NCBI GenBank assembly: GCA_944320855.1
Contig: CALUJF010000002.1
Span: forward strand, 79,741-143,740
Direction: 5' to 3'
DNA: 64,000 bases
From: an uncultured Phocaeicola sp.
GTDB lineage: Bacteria; Bacteroidota; Bacteroidia; Bacteroidales; Bacteroidaceae
How positions within the stretch are numbered: the first letter of the stretch is position 1; each line of letters opens with the position of its first letter. Below, piece after piece: positions 52,698-61,848 of this stretch. A program made the position numbers and the translations under genes. The notes below the pieces were generated by a model. The model made no database searches, was not told the DNA's origin, and worked only from the letters and a program-made list of their open reading frames with translations.

Positions 52698-55544
52698 TTA
52701 ATCCTTCTTCTTTCTAATATACCGTCTTCTCTCACAACCGTATATATTTTGAGAATAGGCATAGTCTATAATCTCTGAAATATCGAAGTCCGGTATAAGT
52801 TCTTCTATGGTTTCTTTTGCCTTACTCTTCTCTATGCCAGCCTTACATAGTACCCCGGCATAAGACATAGAAGCATTATTTCTTCCCTGACCTATAGCTT
52901 TTCCTGTCCATATACTCTTCAGAAACTTTATTATGGTTTCATCCGATATAATCTGTTTACTCAGTTTTAAAAGAAATCCTGAAGCTTCATCATCATCCAG
53001 GACAAGAATTTCCTCACCTGTTTCAGTCTTTATTACAGTTTCAGTCCTTACCTTGCTATCTTCTTTCGGGACTGTGGTGGAAGGAACAAAATGGAAAGGT
53101 TCAGCATCAGGATTTATCCATAGGTCAGGGTCGTAAGAAAGATAATTTCCTCTTGCTAAGTCTCTCGTTGATGTATCCTTAACCTCACAATTATAATGGT
53201 TCAAGAGCTGTTCATAAAGGTCATCATGGTAACGAGGTTCCAGGTTGTCATGTAGGATGATAGCTTTATACCCTTCACCGCTTGGAGTCTTGAAGCCAGC
53301 ATAAACATGGGGAGATTTCTTGAGATTGTTTATAAAGTCCTGCATGTTTTCTTGAGGTATATGGTCGAAGTCGAGGGCTGTATAAGAGGAATAGACTTTT
53401 AGGCAGTTTTTATTTTTGCTTTTAAAGGTTCCGTTCCATATTACAGCAGGGATTCTTTTTTTCTTCTCGTCCTTTTCATCCTTATCCTTAGCATTCCTGA
53501 CATCCTGAGCTTTCTTCTTAAGGTCGAACTCATTACCTGTCCTTATCATTTCCAGAATATCATCCAAGTTATAGTCTATAGGATTCTTGACATCAGTAAT
53601 TATCTTGAACAGGCTTACTCTTTTCTTGTAGTGTGAAATAACCTGATATCCTGCTACCTTCTTACCTTCCATCCTCTTTGACCTCTCTTCACAATCGATG
53701 TAAAAGGATATGTCGGATGCGCTTGGTTTACCTTTCAGTCCGAGTTCTTTAAAGGTGTTGCATAGTAGTTCCTTAACATCAGACCTTGTATAAAACTTTC
53801 CTACCTCAAGATTAGACTTTAGTTTCTCCACAATTTTATCATTCGGCCTCTGTTCAAAAGGGATGGGGGCAATGGCATTCTTTATATAATCCTCTCTCCA
53901 ACCAAGCTCCTTCATACCTTCTTCACCAAGGGCTTCGTAGTATTCCTTGTATTTAGTCGGTATGAAATAGCATTTATCTAAGACTTCAGGATTTTTACAG
54001 GCTTCGCAATAGAAAACAGCCCTATCCTTAAAGTTTTTCATTTCATTCCACCGCTGAAACAGAACCTTCACTTCTGAATCATCACTGTCTATGTCTTTGG
54101 TTACATTCATATTGACACTCAGGGCTGTAAACATGGAGAAGTCATTGTTGTATATCTTGTTTGTAATCTCCCATGCTCTCCTGTCTGCAAGTTCAAGGAG
54201 CGGATTCTTTTCTATTACCTGATTACCCTTTTCATCCTTACTAATGCAGCAGTAGTTTTCCTTATGATTCGGCTTTTTGTTCAGTCCATCTATGAATTCT
54301 TCCTTGTGTGGAGCTGATTTAAAGTTTTCTATCTGTCTATTTGTCTTTTCATTCTTCTGCTTTATACTTTCATTCATAGCTTCTTCAGTCATATCTGACG
54401 CTTTTGTATTGAAGTATAGTGTAGCCATATTCTTGAATGGATTAGAATCAAGTCTCTGCCGTCCAATAATCTGCTGTATGTCCACTGAAACATCTATTGT
54501 AAGACTTTCAACTTTGGGATTGGCGAAAATATAGGAATAGGCTTTGTCGGAATAGAAGTCAGCCCCAACATATACGGTAGAGGTACAGAAAGTAAACATC
54601 TTATGAGTTTCACCTTTCCCTGGAATATCACCAATCTTATACTCCATACCTTTCTCTTTAGACAGTTCTTTCAGCTTGCTTATATTTTCAGGGGTGGAGG
54701 AACAGATAATGTTTACTTCTTCCGGCTTAATGTTCAGAGTTTTAATAATCTTGACTATTTCCTTTACACTGTTGATATAGAATACCGCTTCCTTTGCCTT
54801 AATCTCTTTTCCATCAATAAGCGTAGTTTCTCCTTCACCTTTCCTGTAATTTTCTATTATACCTTTACAGAGCTGGGTTATGGATTTGGATGTCTTGATT
54901 ATTTTTACTCTCGGCTTTTCTATCATACTCTCAGGCCATTCAAGTTCATACATGGTCAGAACCTTAAAGAAATCAAGCTTGTCCAGATATTCCTCAAGGA
55001 ACGGTGTGGCAGATAGGAATACTACATTTGGAAAACCTTGTAAGAGTTTATAAAATTCATATTCCGTTGTTGCCTTGAAATGACAGTCATAAAACATAAC
55101 CTGAAACTCATCAACTACAACATTCCATTCTTCAAGATTCTCACCCTGTTCCTTCAGTATCTCAAGAATATGTTTCAGGGAATCATAGGTAGTCAGAATC
55201 TTATTACCACCATTCTTTATATAGTCCCTTAGATTATCCTTGTATGTTACGGTTTCACTTGAGCTTATAGAACCATTGGAGAAATACTTATCCTTATCAC
55301 CGTTATACCTGAAAAGATGGTAGTTGTCCTGAAGATGCTGACTGTATTTATTGTATAACAGATTCTTTCTCGGACTGGCTAATATACATTTCTTATCACA
55401 GCCAAGGTATAATTCTGTAGCACCACAACCACATACTTTCTTGTTGAATATGTAATGTCCTTTATCTGGCAAAACATTAAGAAAATCTTTAATGTCAGAC
55501 AAATACTTTATTCCTTCTTGTACTTTTATAATTTCTTTATTCAT
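52698..55544 (-). CDS. fused helicase-primase
   Basis: The 948-residue protein joins a superfamily 2-like helicase (about 1-430) to a VirE_N/PriCT primase-like module (about 640-948). Helicase motifs are a Walker A-like CGCGATE (38-44), which lacks the usual lysine, DEFQ (145-148), LSATPF (177-182) and QQIIGRQR (357-364). The primase part shows ALDFDH (725-728 for DFDH), TPSGEGYKAIILHDN and YDPDLWINP, then GQGRNNASMSYAGVL. ATG 55544 follows AAGAAAG; a reading to 55604 would enter the inverted repeat. It faces the split version of the same functions on the plus strand. Confidence 0.82.
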   Translation of the reverse strand: MNKEIIKVQEGIKYLSDIKDFLNVLPDKGHYIFNKKVCGCGATELYLGCDKKCILASPRKNLLYNKYSQHLQDNYHLFRYNGDKDKYFSNGSISSSETVTYKDNLRDYIKNGGNKILTTYDSLKHILEILKEQGENLEEWNVVVDEFQVMFYDCHFKATTEYEFYKLLQGFPNVVFLSATPFLEEYLDKLDFFKVLTMYELEWPESMIEKPRVKIIKTSKSITQLCKGIIENYRKGEGETTLIDGKEIKAKEAVFYINSVKEIVKIIKTLNIKPEEVNIICSSTPENISKLKELSKEKGMEYKIGDIPGKGETHKMFTFCTSTVYVGADFYSDKAYSYIFANPKVESLTIDVSVDIQQIIGRQRLDSNPFKNMATLYFNTKASDMTEEAMNESIKQKNEKTNRQIENFKSAPHKEEFIDGLNKKPNHKENYCCISKDEKGNQVIEKNPLLELADRRAWEITNKIYNNDFSMFTALSVNMNVTKDIDSDDSEVKVLFQRWNEMKNFKDRAVFYCEACKNPEVLDKCYFIPTKYKEYYEALGEEGMKELGWREDYIKNAIAPIPFEQRPNDKIVEKLKSNLEVGKFYTRSDVKELLCNTFKELGLKGKPSASDISFYIDCEERSKRMEGKKVAGYQVISHYKKRVSLFKIITDVKNPIDYNLDDILEMIRTGNEFDLKKKAQDVRNAKDKDEKDEKKKRIPAVIWNGTFKSKNKNCLKVYSSYTALDFDHIPQENMQDFINNLKKSPHVYAGFKTPSGEGYKAIILHDNLEPRYHDDLYEQLLNHYNCEVKDTSTRDLARGNYLSYDPDLWINPDAEPFHFVPSTTVPKEDSKVRTETVIKTETGEEILVLDDDEASGFLLKLSKQIISDETIIKFLKSIWTGKAIGQGRNNASMSYAGVLCKAGIEKSKAKETIEELIPDFDISEIIDYAYSQNIYGCERRRYIRKKKD

Positions 55545-55570
55545 AATAATCTTTCTTATAATACACTTCT

Positions 55571-55739
55571 GAATGGAGGGGAAGGGGGTAGAAGGATAGT
55601 ACATAACCGGAGGGTGGATGGAAAAATTTATATAGAGAATTATATCCTTTATAAAGGTTTTTCAACTTTTTGGAGATTTTTTATTCCACCTTTCAGGTAT
55701 TATGTTCCATCCTCCAACCTCTTACCCCCCTAACCATTC
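55571..55739. repeat. approximately 160-bp palindromic repeat, right copy
   Basis: This is an inverted copy of 44841-44999. It begins GAATGGAGGGGAAGGGGGTA and ends TTACCCCCCTAACCATTC, so the outer GAATGG/CCATTC also pair. It sits between the HNH gene and the start of the fused helicase-primase gene, where a promoter or origin would be expected. Confidence 0.88.
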
Positions 55740-55742
55740 ATA

Positions 55743-56465
55743 TTATATCAATGGTTTATTAGGATTCAGCTTTTTAGTCAGTTCATCAATATCAGCTTTC
55801 TTTTTAGCTTTGTAGTTCTGATATTCCTGACTATCTTCTTCAACCCATTCCAGATTATCCATGTTGAAATTAAGGTAATCCATATCCTTATGTAGGACTT
55901 TTGGCTTTTTCAACATAGACTTATCACCCTTTACGAAACCGACTTCAGCCATAAGGTCATCAGGATGTACACTTCTCCTTTCACAGCTTCCATACTTATT
56001 TTTCCTGTCATAATAAACGAGAGGATCAATGCCAACCATTCTGTCTGTATCTGCATCTCCAATATCCTTGACTACATGAAGTTCTTTCTTGCCATCATAA
56101 AATATCCCATAGGACGTTGCAACAATACCTCTTTTGGTAATTCTTCTGCAACTCGTCTGCTCATACCATTCCAAGTTTGATGCACTACAGTTTCCCTGAT
56201 TATTGTCCCTATGGACGAGCATATATTTCTTTCCGTCACAAGGCATTGGCTTGTAACAGTCAGCAACAAGTTCATCCAGTTCAACAATACCAGGGAAGGT
56301 AAGAGAGATATATTTGCTTCCGTCATATCTTATATGGATCTGAAGGAATTTGTTATAGCTATGGTTTTGGTATTCTCTGTAAACATGGGTACCTTTCTTG
56401 TTTACCCATAGATTATACTTCTGGCTATACCGAAGTATTATTCCTTTTATTTTCTTCTCTTTCAT
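55743..56465 (-). CDS. HNH homing-type endonuclease with two HNH-like units
   Basis: The 240-residue protein shows one HNH-like unit in LVHRDNNQGNCSASNLEW (83-100) and a second, more diverged, in LHKDMDYLNFNMDNLEW (191-207). Both follow the H...N...NLEW pattern of phage HNH endonucleases. The duplication may mean internal repetition or a domain pair. It ends 3 bases from the right palindromic repeat and starts 4 bases after the next upstream gene. Such nucleases can promote their own spread or act in DNA processing. Confidence 0.75.
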   Translation of the reverse strand: MKEKKIKGIILRYSQKYNLWVNKKGTHVYREYQNHSYNKFLQIHIRYDGSKYISLTFPGIVELDELVADCYKPMPCDGKKYMLVHRDNNQGNCSASNLEWYEQTSCRRITKRGIVATSYGIFYDGKKELHVVKDIGDADTDRMVGIDPLVYYDRKNKYGSCERRSVHPDDLMAEVGFVKGDKSMLKKPKVLHKDMDYLNFNMDNLEWVEEDSQEYQNYKAKKKADIDELTKKLNPNKPLI

Positions 56466-56469
56466 AAAA

Positions 56470-57057
56470 TCAATAAGTTTTCATATGTGGTAAAATATTC
56501 AAATCGTAAATACTCAAAAAATCGAAATCTAATGCCTTAGCCCATAAATTACGCCCAGGCAATGCTTCGTTGATTTTTTTATTCACGAAGTCAAGAACAT
56601 AATGCGGAGCACCATAATTGTCAGGATCTAACAGCCCTCCATAAACATAGGAGTAACCGTCGTCATATGATTCTACGATATAAGGAAAAGGGTCCTCATT
56701 AATACTTCCAATGACATTACCTTTGAGAAATATTTCATCATTCTTCATAATTTCAAAACAAGTAATGCCATCATACTTTCCGATATAACGGATATCAGTT
56801 GAATCTTTCCAGATATAAAAGTGTGAGATCTCAAGTAAACTGATCTTTTGAGTTCCATTTACGAACCCTTGTTTTGCATACTGAATTATCCGATTTGTAA
56901 TCTCTTGCAAATAAAATTTCTGATTCTTGCTAAACACCCCTATCTTTCCTATCTCCTTCATAAGGACTGGGGCAATAGTAATGTTCTCAAAGCAATCCTC
57001 TAATCTTATTGCACTAAACTCTTTTGCTTTGTTAAAAAAGAATCTGTCTTTTTTCAT
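56470..57057 (-). CDS. hypothetical protein, paralogue A
   Basis: The 195-residue protein is clearly related to the next gene upstream (57157-57732). Both share a GNVIGS/GTVIGS element, the DPDNYGAP/DPDTYNAP stretch, VLDFVNKK/VLDFINQK, NLWAKA and a C-terminal IYDLN..PH.K.Y. I know no function for this family. It lies four bases before the HNH gene, so they are probably cotranscribed. Confidence 0.7.
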   Translation of the reverse strand: MKKDRFFFNKAKEFSAIRLEDCFENITIAPVLMKEIGKIGVFSKNQKFYLQEITNRIIQYAKQGFVNGTQKISLLEISHFYIWKDSTDIRYIGKYDGITCFEIMKNDEIFLKGNVIGSINEDPFPYIVESYDDGYSYVYGGLLDPDNYGAPHYVLDFVNKKINEALPGRNLWAKALDFDFLSIYDLNILPHMKTY

Positions 57058-57156
57058 AATATTTCGTTGTTATGGTCTTAGAATGACTCTCATCATCCTA
57101 AGACCTTGTTAATAATTAATTACTTAATTCTTTATAAATAGAAGAGATATTTCTCT

Positions 57157-57732
57157 TTAATAATGTTTAGAATGTGGATGCACATTTAGATCATATATAG
57201 TAAGTAGTTTCAATTTAGTAGCCTTCGCCCAAAGGTTTAGCTGTGGAAATACTTCTTTTAGCTTTTGGTTGATGAAATCCAAAACAAAACGTGGAGCATT
57301 GTAAGTGTCTGGGTCCATAAGCCAATTATAGCAAGATTCATTCTTTACGGCTGGAAACGGATTTTTTTTCAATGAACCAATGACTGTACCTTTGGGAAAG
57401 CTTCTACCTTTGCTTTCATAGTAATCCTCCTGAAATATAACCGAACACAAACAACTACATGTTTTGCGATTATGTTTTGGGCAAGTTTTTGGGCATGGGC
57501 CCCAGAAATCTAATGAAATATCGAGAGCACTGATATCCGTGTTTTTAATAAAACCGAGTTCTGCAAACTCTATCACTCTCTCGACCATATAATGAACGAA
57601 TCGTTCTTGATTTTCACATAAGCCAAGTTGTTTGATATCGTTCATGAGTACTGGGTCTGTTTTCATACTATTAAAGCATGGTTCTACACCTGTGTAGCCA
57701 CAAGCATTGTTTGTTAAATTTAATTTTTTCAT
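57157..57732 (-). CDS. hypothetical protein, paralogue B with a cysteine cluster
   Basis: This 191-residue relative of the neighbouring gene differs by a central Cys/His cluster, CPKTCPKHNRKTCSCLC (80-96), that paralogue A lacks and that could bind zinc. The shared C-terminal half suggests a common core fold. The pair looks like an old tandem duplication followed by gain or loss of the metal site. The function is unknown. Confidence 0.7.
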   Translation of the reverse strand: MKKLNLTNNACGYTGVEPCFNSMKTDPVLMNDIKQLGLCENQERFVHYMVERVIEFAELGFIKNTDISALDISLDFWGPCPKTCPKHNRKTCSCLCSVIFQEDYYESKGRSFPKGTVIGSLKKNPFPAVKNESCYNWLMDPDTYNAPRFVLDFINQKLKEVFPQLNLWAKATKLKLLTIYDLNVHPHSKHY

Positions 57733-57893
57733 AATTACTGAATTAAAAGTTATTATTATTAAACTCTATATCTGAAAAAATCAGACATAGTTGTGGCTTG
57801 ACAGAAAAGATTTTACCCTTCCTGCCCCATCAAAACCGACAACTAAAACTGGCGCCAAGTCTTAATCATCAGTTCAAGCCTTGTTGATTGGGA

Positions 57894-58814
57894 TTAGTTT
57901 TTTAGAAAACGACCAACCGCACTTTTTGATAAGCCGAGTTGTTCTGCAATACCTCGGATAGTTAGTCCTTCATCTTTTAACCTCAATACCGTATCACCCA
58001 TTGACGGTGAAATGGAACTGCGACTTACTTTTTTCTTCGGAAGATGGTTCTCCTCATTATCGAACTCACGGAATTCAAAATGAAGATATGGTTCTTCTGA
58101 GATTTCCATAACTGCAACTTCTGATATCTTTATCGAACTTCTGGATTTCAGCTGTTTCAGGTATTTGATGCCGTCTCCTTCACAAGAATTACCAATTGCA
58201 ATAATACTGTCTGCATAGTTAGCAATGACAGAACTACCCAGAATATCCTTAACCTCTATCGGATTCTTGCTGTTTCTCTTAGCTAAATGTGCAACCAGAA
58301 TTATGGTCAGATTATACTTCTCCTTTATTAGCTTTAATCCTTGGATAAACTGTTGAGCCTGTTTTGCAGACTTACCATTATCCAACATACACATAAGGTT
58401 GTCGATAATAAGTAGTTTCGTATCATTATTACTACGAAGCAAGTTCTCAATGGCTAATAATCGGTCTTCAATACTACTACCATATTCAGCACCAGTAAAT
58501 CGTCCTCTTATCAAATCACCTGACGCACATTCCAGTAGCTTTTCATACCTTCTTGCGATCTGAGAATCGTTATGCTCTTCATCGATGTAGACCGTCTTTC
58601 TGCTCCTATTGGTCATAGGCTCCTCCCAATAGCATAGGTTATCATTGTTGGCTAAAGCAATATCGCAAGCAAGAAGCGTCTTACCTGAATTTGTGTCACC
58701 GACAATAAGAGCCAGGTCTCCCTGACATATGTATTCACCGAAAATGGTCTCACCTTCAGAATAATTGTCTGGGTTACTTACTATACGGCTTAATGTCTTT
58801 GTCTCAATGTACAT
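57894..58814 (-). CDS. RepA-like RecA-fold ATPase (AAA_25) with C-terminal HTH
   Basis: The 306-residue protein has Walker A VGDTNSGKT (38-46), Walker B LLIIDN (Asp138) and the AHLAKRN motif, as in RepA/AAA_25 replicative helicase-like ATPases of plasmids and Bacteroidales elements. The last 45 residues form a resolvase-type helix-turn-helix (DEGLTIRGIAEQLGLSKSAV). It likely acts in replication of the excised element. It lies between the paralogue pair and the ParB-like gene on the same strand. Confidence 0.85.
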   Translation of the reverse strand: MYIETKTLSRIVSNPDNYSEGETIFGEYICQGDLALIVGDTNSGKTLLACDIALANNDNLCYWEEPMTNRSRKTVYIDEEHNDSQIARRYEKLLECASGDLIRGRFTGAEYGSSIEDRLLAIENLLRSNNDTKLLIIDNLMCMLDNGKSAKQAQQFIQGLKLIKEKYNLTIILVAHLAKRNSKNPIEVKDILGSSVIANYADSIIAIGNSCEGDGIKYLKQLKSRSSIKISEVAVMEISEEPYLHFEFREFDNEENHLPKKKVSRSSISPSMGDTVLRLKDEGLTIRGIAEQLGLSKSAVGRFLKN

Positions 58815-58869
58815 ATATATTTTTCTTATTACGGAAGGTAGTGTGAACTACCTTCCTTTTTGTTAATAA

Positions 58870-60102
58870 TTAGCTATTCAAAATCTCATTGAATATTCCT
58901 ATAAGAATAATCTCCGTTGTCTTTGTCCGATCGCCTTTTACGCCTTTAGCGTCTTGTAGTTGGCTCAATTGTTCTGGCGACATTTTAGAAAACTTATCTT
59001 TTATCTTATCTGCCATTGCTTTTTTATCAGCAGCATTCTTCAAAGTATCACGTGTCCACCTAGCAAGCGGGACTCCTTTTAACACTTTTTGAGAAGCAGT
59101 GGCAGAGAAAACACTTTTGTATGTTTCAAGCAATTCTCTCATGTATCCAACCAAGTTCTGTTCTACGGTAATCTTCTCCCCCTTGTTCGCCTTATTAATA
59201 TCTGTCTTTGACAATTCTCGTCCGAAGTTATATAGCTCCGACGATTTAGCAACGAAGCCTTTTCCGACCATTGTGTAATGTTCAGTGAGGACTGGGTTGG
59301 ATTTATGACAAGACGCATATCTAATCAGGTCTGATTTAGTAGTCTTCTTGACCTCCTGATTAACTGACTGGTATTCCTTATAGAAGATGTCAGGATCCGT
59401 TATGTCCTTGAATTCGAACCTGAAATCAAAGGGTGTGTAGGTTGGATCTTTCATCGCTTTTTCAAGAGATAAATCATGGCCAGCTGATCTTCCATGACCG
59501 TCCATTGGTAAATAGTAGAGTTGGAGCAAGGATTCCGGGATAACCCACCACGAGTTCGTGTCACGTAGGTAAACTGCCGGTGTGAATCCTGCTTGTTTTA
59601 CAACTGTCGCCTTCACGAACGTCCCAGAATTTACCATTCCATTTTCTTCGCAGGTCTTTTTCCATTCCTTAGCACGGCTTTGAGGATCTCGATTCTCCTT
59701 GATCGAGCACAGAGGCAGTCCTAGCATATGATTCCTATGGTATACAACACCTTCCTGTAACGGCCTACCATCCCACTCTTTAAGGTTGGGATTAGGTACT
59801 ATTGTTCCAGCCTTTGTCCCGGCAATGTATTCACTGCCTAAGCATTTGTCAAATGGGACGGGACAGTTAGAGCTTGTTGAGATAGTTCCCTGCTGTTCTG
59901 CTGAACTTTGTACATCTACTGATGTGTTATCAACTACGTTTTCTGATGCTGTGTTTAAATCACTCTGGTTCATAATGTTTCCTATTTTTTTATTGGTTAG
60001 TACTATGCTTTCATCAGTATGTTCTGATGTCGGCAGATTGCTATTCTCATTTACAGATGGTATTACAGCCCCATTCTGTTCGGCATTAAAATTTTTATCC
60101 AT
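58870..60102 (-). CDS. possible ParB/DGQHR-fold protein
   Basis: The 410-residue protein has a disordered N-terminal 75 residues rich in Asn, Ser and Glu, then a central part with YYLPMDGHGRSAGHD (197-210). That resembles the DGHHR/DGQHR loop of ParB-like and DndB-like folds, followed by YKEYQSVNQEVKKTTKSDL. A lysine-rich helical C-terminus follows. The assignment rests on this loop only. It precedes the RepA-like gene, where partition or replication factors are common. Confidence 0.5.
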   Translation of the reverse strand: MDKNFNAEQNGAVIPSVNENSNLPTSEHTDESIVLTNKKIGNIMNQSDLNTASENVVDNTSVDVQSSAEQQGTISTSSNCPVPFDKCLGSEYIAGTKAGTIVPNPNLKEWDGRPLQEGVVYHRNHMLGLPLCSIKENRDPQSRAKEWKKTCEENGMVNSGTFVKATVVKQAGFTPAVYLRDTNSWWVIPESLLQLYYLPMDGHGRSAGHDLSLEKAMKDPTYTPFDFRFEFKDITDPDIFYKEYQSVNQEVKKTTKSDLIRYASCHKSNPVLTEHYTMVGKGFVAKSSELYNFGRELSKTDINKANKGEKITVEQNLVGYMRELLETYKSVFSATASQKVLKGVPLARWTRDTLKNAADKKAMADKIKDKFSKMSPEQLSQLQDAKGVKGDRTKTTEIILIGIFNEILNS

Positions 60103-60309
60103 TGTTTTATGGTTTTATTTGTTAAACCTTGGCTCGGCAGGCGTCAATCCCCCATCGAACCGTTAAATTATCACTTGTTTCACTGAAAATAATCAGTGAT
60201 TTATTAATTTTGTTACATCATGTCATAGAACTCTTCCTACAAATTGTAGTAATATGCCTAAGTAGGATCTCCTACATGGCGGCAGTCTTCTGCAACTTCT
60301 CATAGGAAA
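60103..60309. other. short gap with no gene
   Basis: About 200 bases between the ParB-like and DUF3853 genes show no coding frame and no clear promoter pair. Confidence 0.5.
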
Positions 60310-60630
60310 TTACTTCTTCTTATCTCGTCGCAATAAATCAAGCACGGCATTAAAGTCAAAAATGAGCGTTTTGGAATATTGGAACGTTGCTTGGTCGATC
60401 ACGCCTTCTGCCAGCATTCTGTTTATTGTTGATACTGAGACTTGAAGTCGATCTGCCAAGGCCTTAACACCGACTACAAGGCAAGGCGTGTTCCTATTCT
60501 CAACACAACCATAGCTGTGCTGTACATTTCCTGAACCGAGTATTCCCATTTCGATACCAGCCATCCACAGGTCCTCCAGTGTTGCATGGAGCAACGGTTT
60601 GTCTTTTAATTCTATTTTATTTTCCAACAT
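60310..60630 (-). CDS. DUF3853 family HTH protein
   Basis: The 106-residue product fits DUF3853, small excisionase-like proteins common beside integrases on Bacteroidales elements. The recognisable part is VVGVKALADRLQVSVSTINRMLAEGVIDQATFQ, a MerR/excisionase-type helix-turn-helix, ending in LIFDFNAVLDLL. It may control excision or the replication genes downstream. A TAAATTTG box lies 58 bases upstream, followed by GGGGA-rich repeats. Confidence 0.78.
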   Translation of the reverse strand: MLENKIELKDKPLLHATLEDLWMAGIEMGILGSGNVQHSYGCVENRNTPCLVVGVKALADRLQVSVSTINRMLAEGVIDQATFQYSKTLIFDFNAVLDLLRRDKKK

Positions 60631-60687
60631 AATAATTTCTTTATGAAACAGTAATCAATTTGATTGCTGTTTCTGTTTCAACTGGTG

Positions 60688-60798
60688 CAAATTTAAAGGG
60701 TCTAAAAAACATATGGTATAGGGGCTTATAGGGGAGATTAGAACCTTGATAAAAGGACACTTTGGAACATATTTCAACGTGATACGGGATTATAGGGG
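60688..60798 (-). promoter_or_regulatory. promoter box and TATAGGGG repeats upstream of the DUF3853 gene
   Basis: On the minus strand TAAATTTG (60695-60688) fits the -7 consensus. Upstream, TATAGGGG occurs at 60717, 60727 and 60791 on the plus strand. The first two are 10 bases apart, which suits a protein binding one face of the helix. Confidence 0.45.
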
Positions 60799-60807
60799 AA
60801 TAAAAAA

Positions 60808-60835
60808 GAGGGTGTGTCACTTTGAACACACCCTC
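60808..60835 (-). terminator. terminator of the gene at 60863-61795
   Basis: GAGGGTGTGT (60808-60817) and ACACACCCTC (60826-60835) form a perfect stem. On the minus strand it is followed by a T-run. Confidence 0.85.
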
Positions 60836-60862
60836 ATCATGTTTTTTACTGTTTCCAGTAAC

Positions 60863-61795
60863 TTATATGTTATTATTACAAATGTCGGCTACAATATTTC
60901 TTATATTCTGCAAGTTCTCACTGTTATTTCTTGGTTTCAAACTCTCCGGCGATATAGGATTATTATTTGCATCATTAAATAATTTGCAGATAATATTCTT
61001 ATTACGGATATTCATATCCACCCCTATAGCAGAGAACATAGTATATAGTGATGCTATGGAAGGCTCTTTGTTTTTTTTGTTAGAATCCAACCAGACTATT
61101 TTATTACTAGTAGTATGCAGAGTATTTTCAAATAAAGCAAGGAAAGAATATCTGGTTTCTTTATCATCTTTCATATAACCTTCTGACGCTATCTTCTCAA
61201 ATAACATAAGAAGTTGCTCTCTGCTTAGCTTTACATGTAAACTATACTTAGGAATAAAGCATTCATTTATAGAAATTTCAAGCTTATCACATACGCTTGT
61301 AATAGCTTTATAAAGTACCTTGATATAATTACAATAAAAATATAGCTTCTTATTATTAATGATATGATTGCTGTATACTGAGACAAGTGTATTATTTACT
61401 GGAGGATTCAATTCTTCCGAATGTATATTATAACCACCAGAACTTTCACTCGTACTATTGTAAAATATTTTCTCTAAGTTTTCATTCAGGTCATCCTTGT
61501 ATGTAGGTTCAAGCATCTGACTTGGATGAGCTAAAATCCAACACTCGTGAAGGAGATTCAATATATACTCAAGATTTCCTATTTCCTTTAATTTTGAAAA
61601 ATAAAACACGAAAGAGTGTATGCTTGGTAAATTTAAATTATCGTCAATAATACCATTTCTTAAGTCATTACAATAATTTTCTAATCTGAATACATAAAGT
61701 TCTTCATGATTTTCTGTATTTCTTATTTCCTCTCTTAATGCTTGAATCTCAGACTTTATATTATAAATTTTTGTTGATTCTATTCCTTTTTCCAT
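60863..61795 (-). CDS. hypothetical protein next to the integrase
   Basis: From ATG 61795 (MEKGIESTKIYN) this is a 310-residue, largely helical protein. The end (AIGVDMNIRNKNIICKLFNDANNNPISPESL) looks like a small helical DNA-binding or oligomerisation domain. It lies 53 bases downstream of the integrase gene on the same strand and ends at a strong terminator. A regulator of integration would fit the position, but I recognise no family. Confidence 0.65.
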   Translation of the reverse strand: MEKGIESTKIYNIKSEIQALREEIRNTENHEELYVFRLENYCNDLRNGIIDDNLNLPSIHSFVFYFSKLKEIGNLEYILNLLHECWILAHPSQMLEPTYKDDLNENLEKIFYNSTSESSGGYNIHSEELNPPVNNTLVSVYSNHIINNKKLYFYCNYIKVLYKAITSVCDKLEISINECFIPKYSLHVKLSREQLLMLFEKIASEGYMKDDKETRYSFLALFENTLHTTSNKIVWLDSNKKNKEPSIASLYTMFSAIGVDMNIRNKNIICKLFNDANNNPISPESLKPRNNSENLQNIRNIVADICNNNI

Positions 61796-61848
61796 AAATT
61801 TGATGTTTTTGTTATAACAATTCAATACTTCAAATATAGCAATAATTA

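Noticed and set aside
60641-60829. A 62-codon minus-strand frame upstream of the DUF3853 gene.
   Set aside because: It covers the promoter box, the TATAGGGG repeats and part of the terminator, and the product has no coding character.
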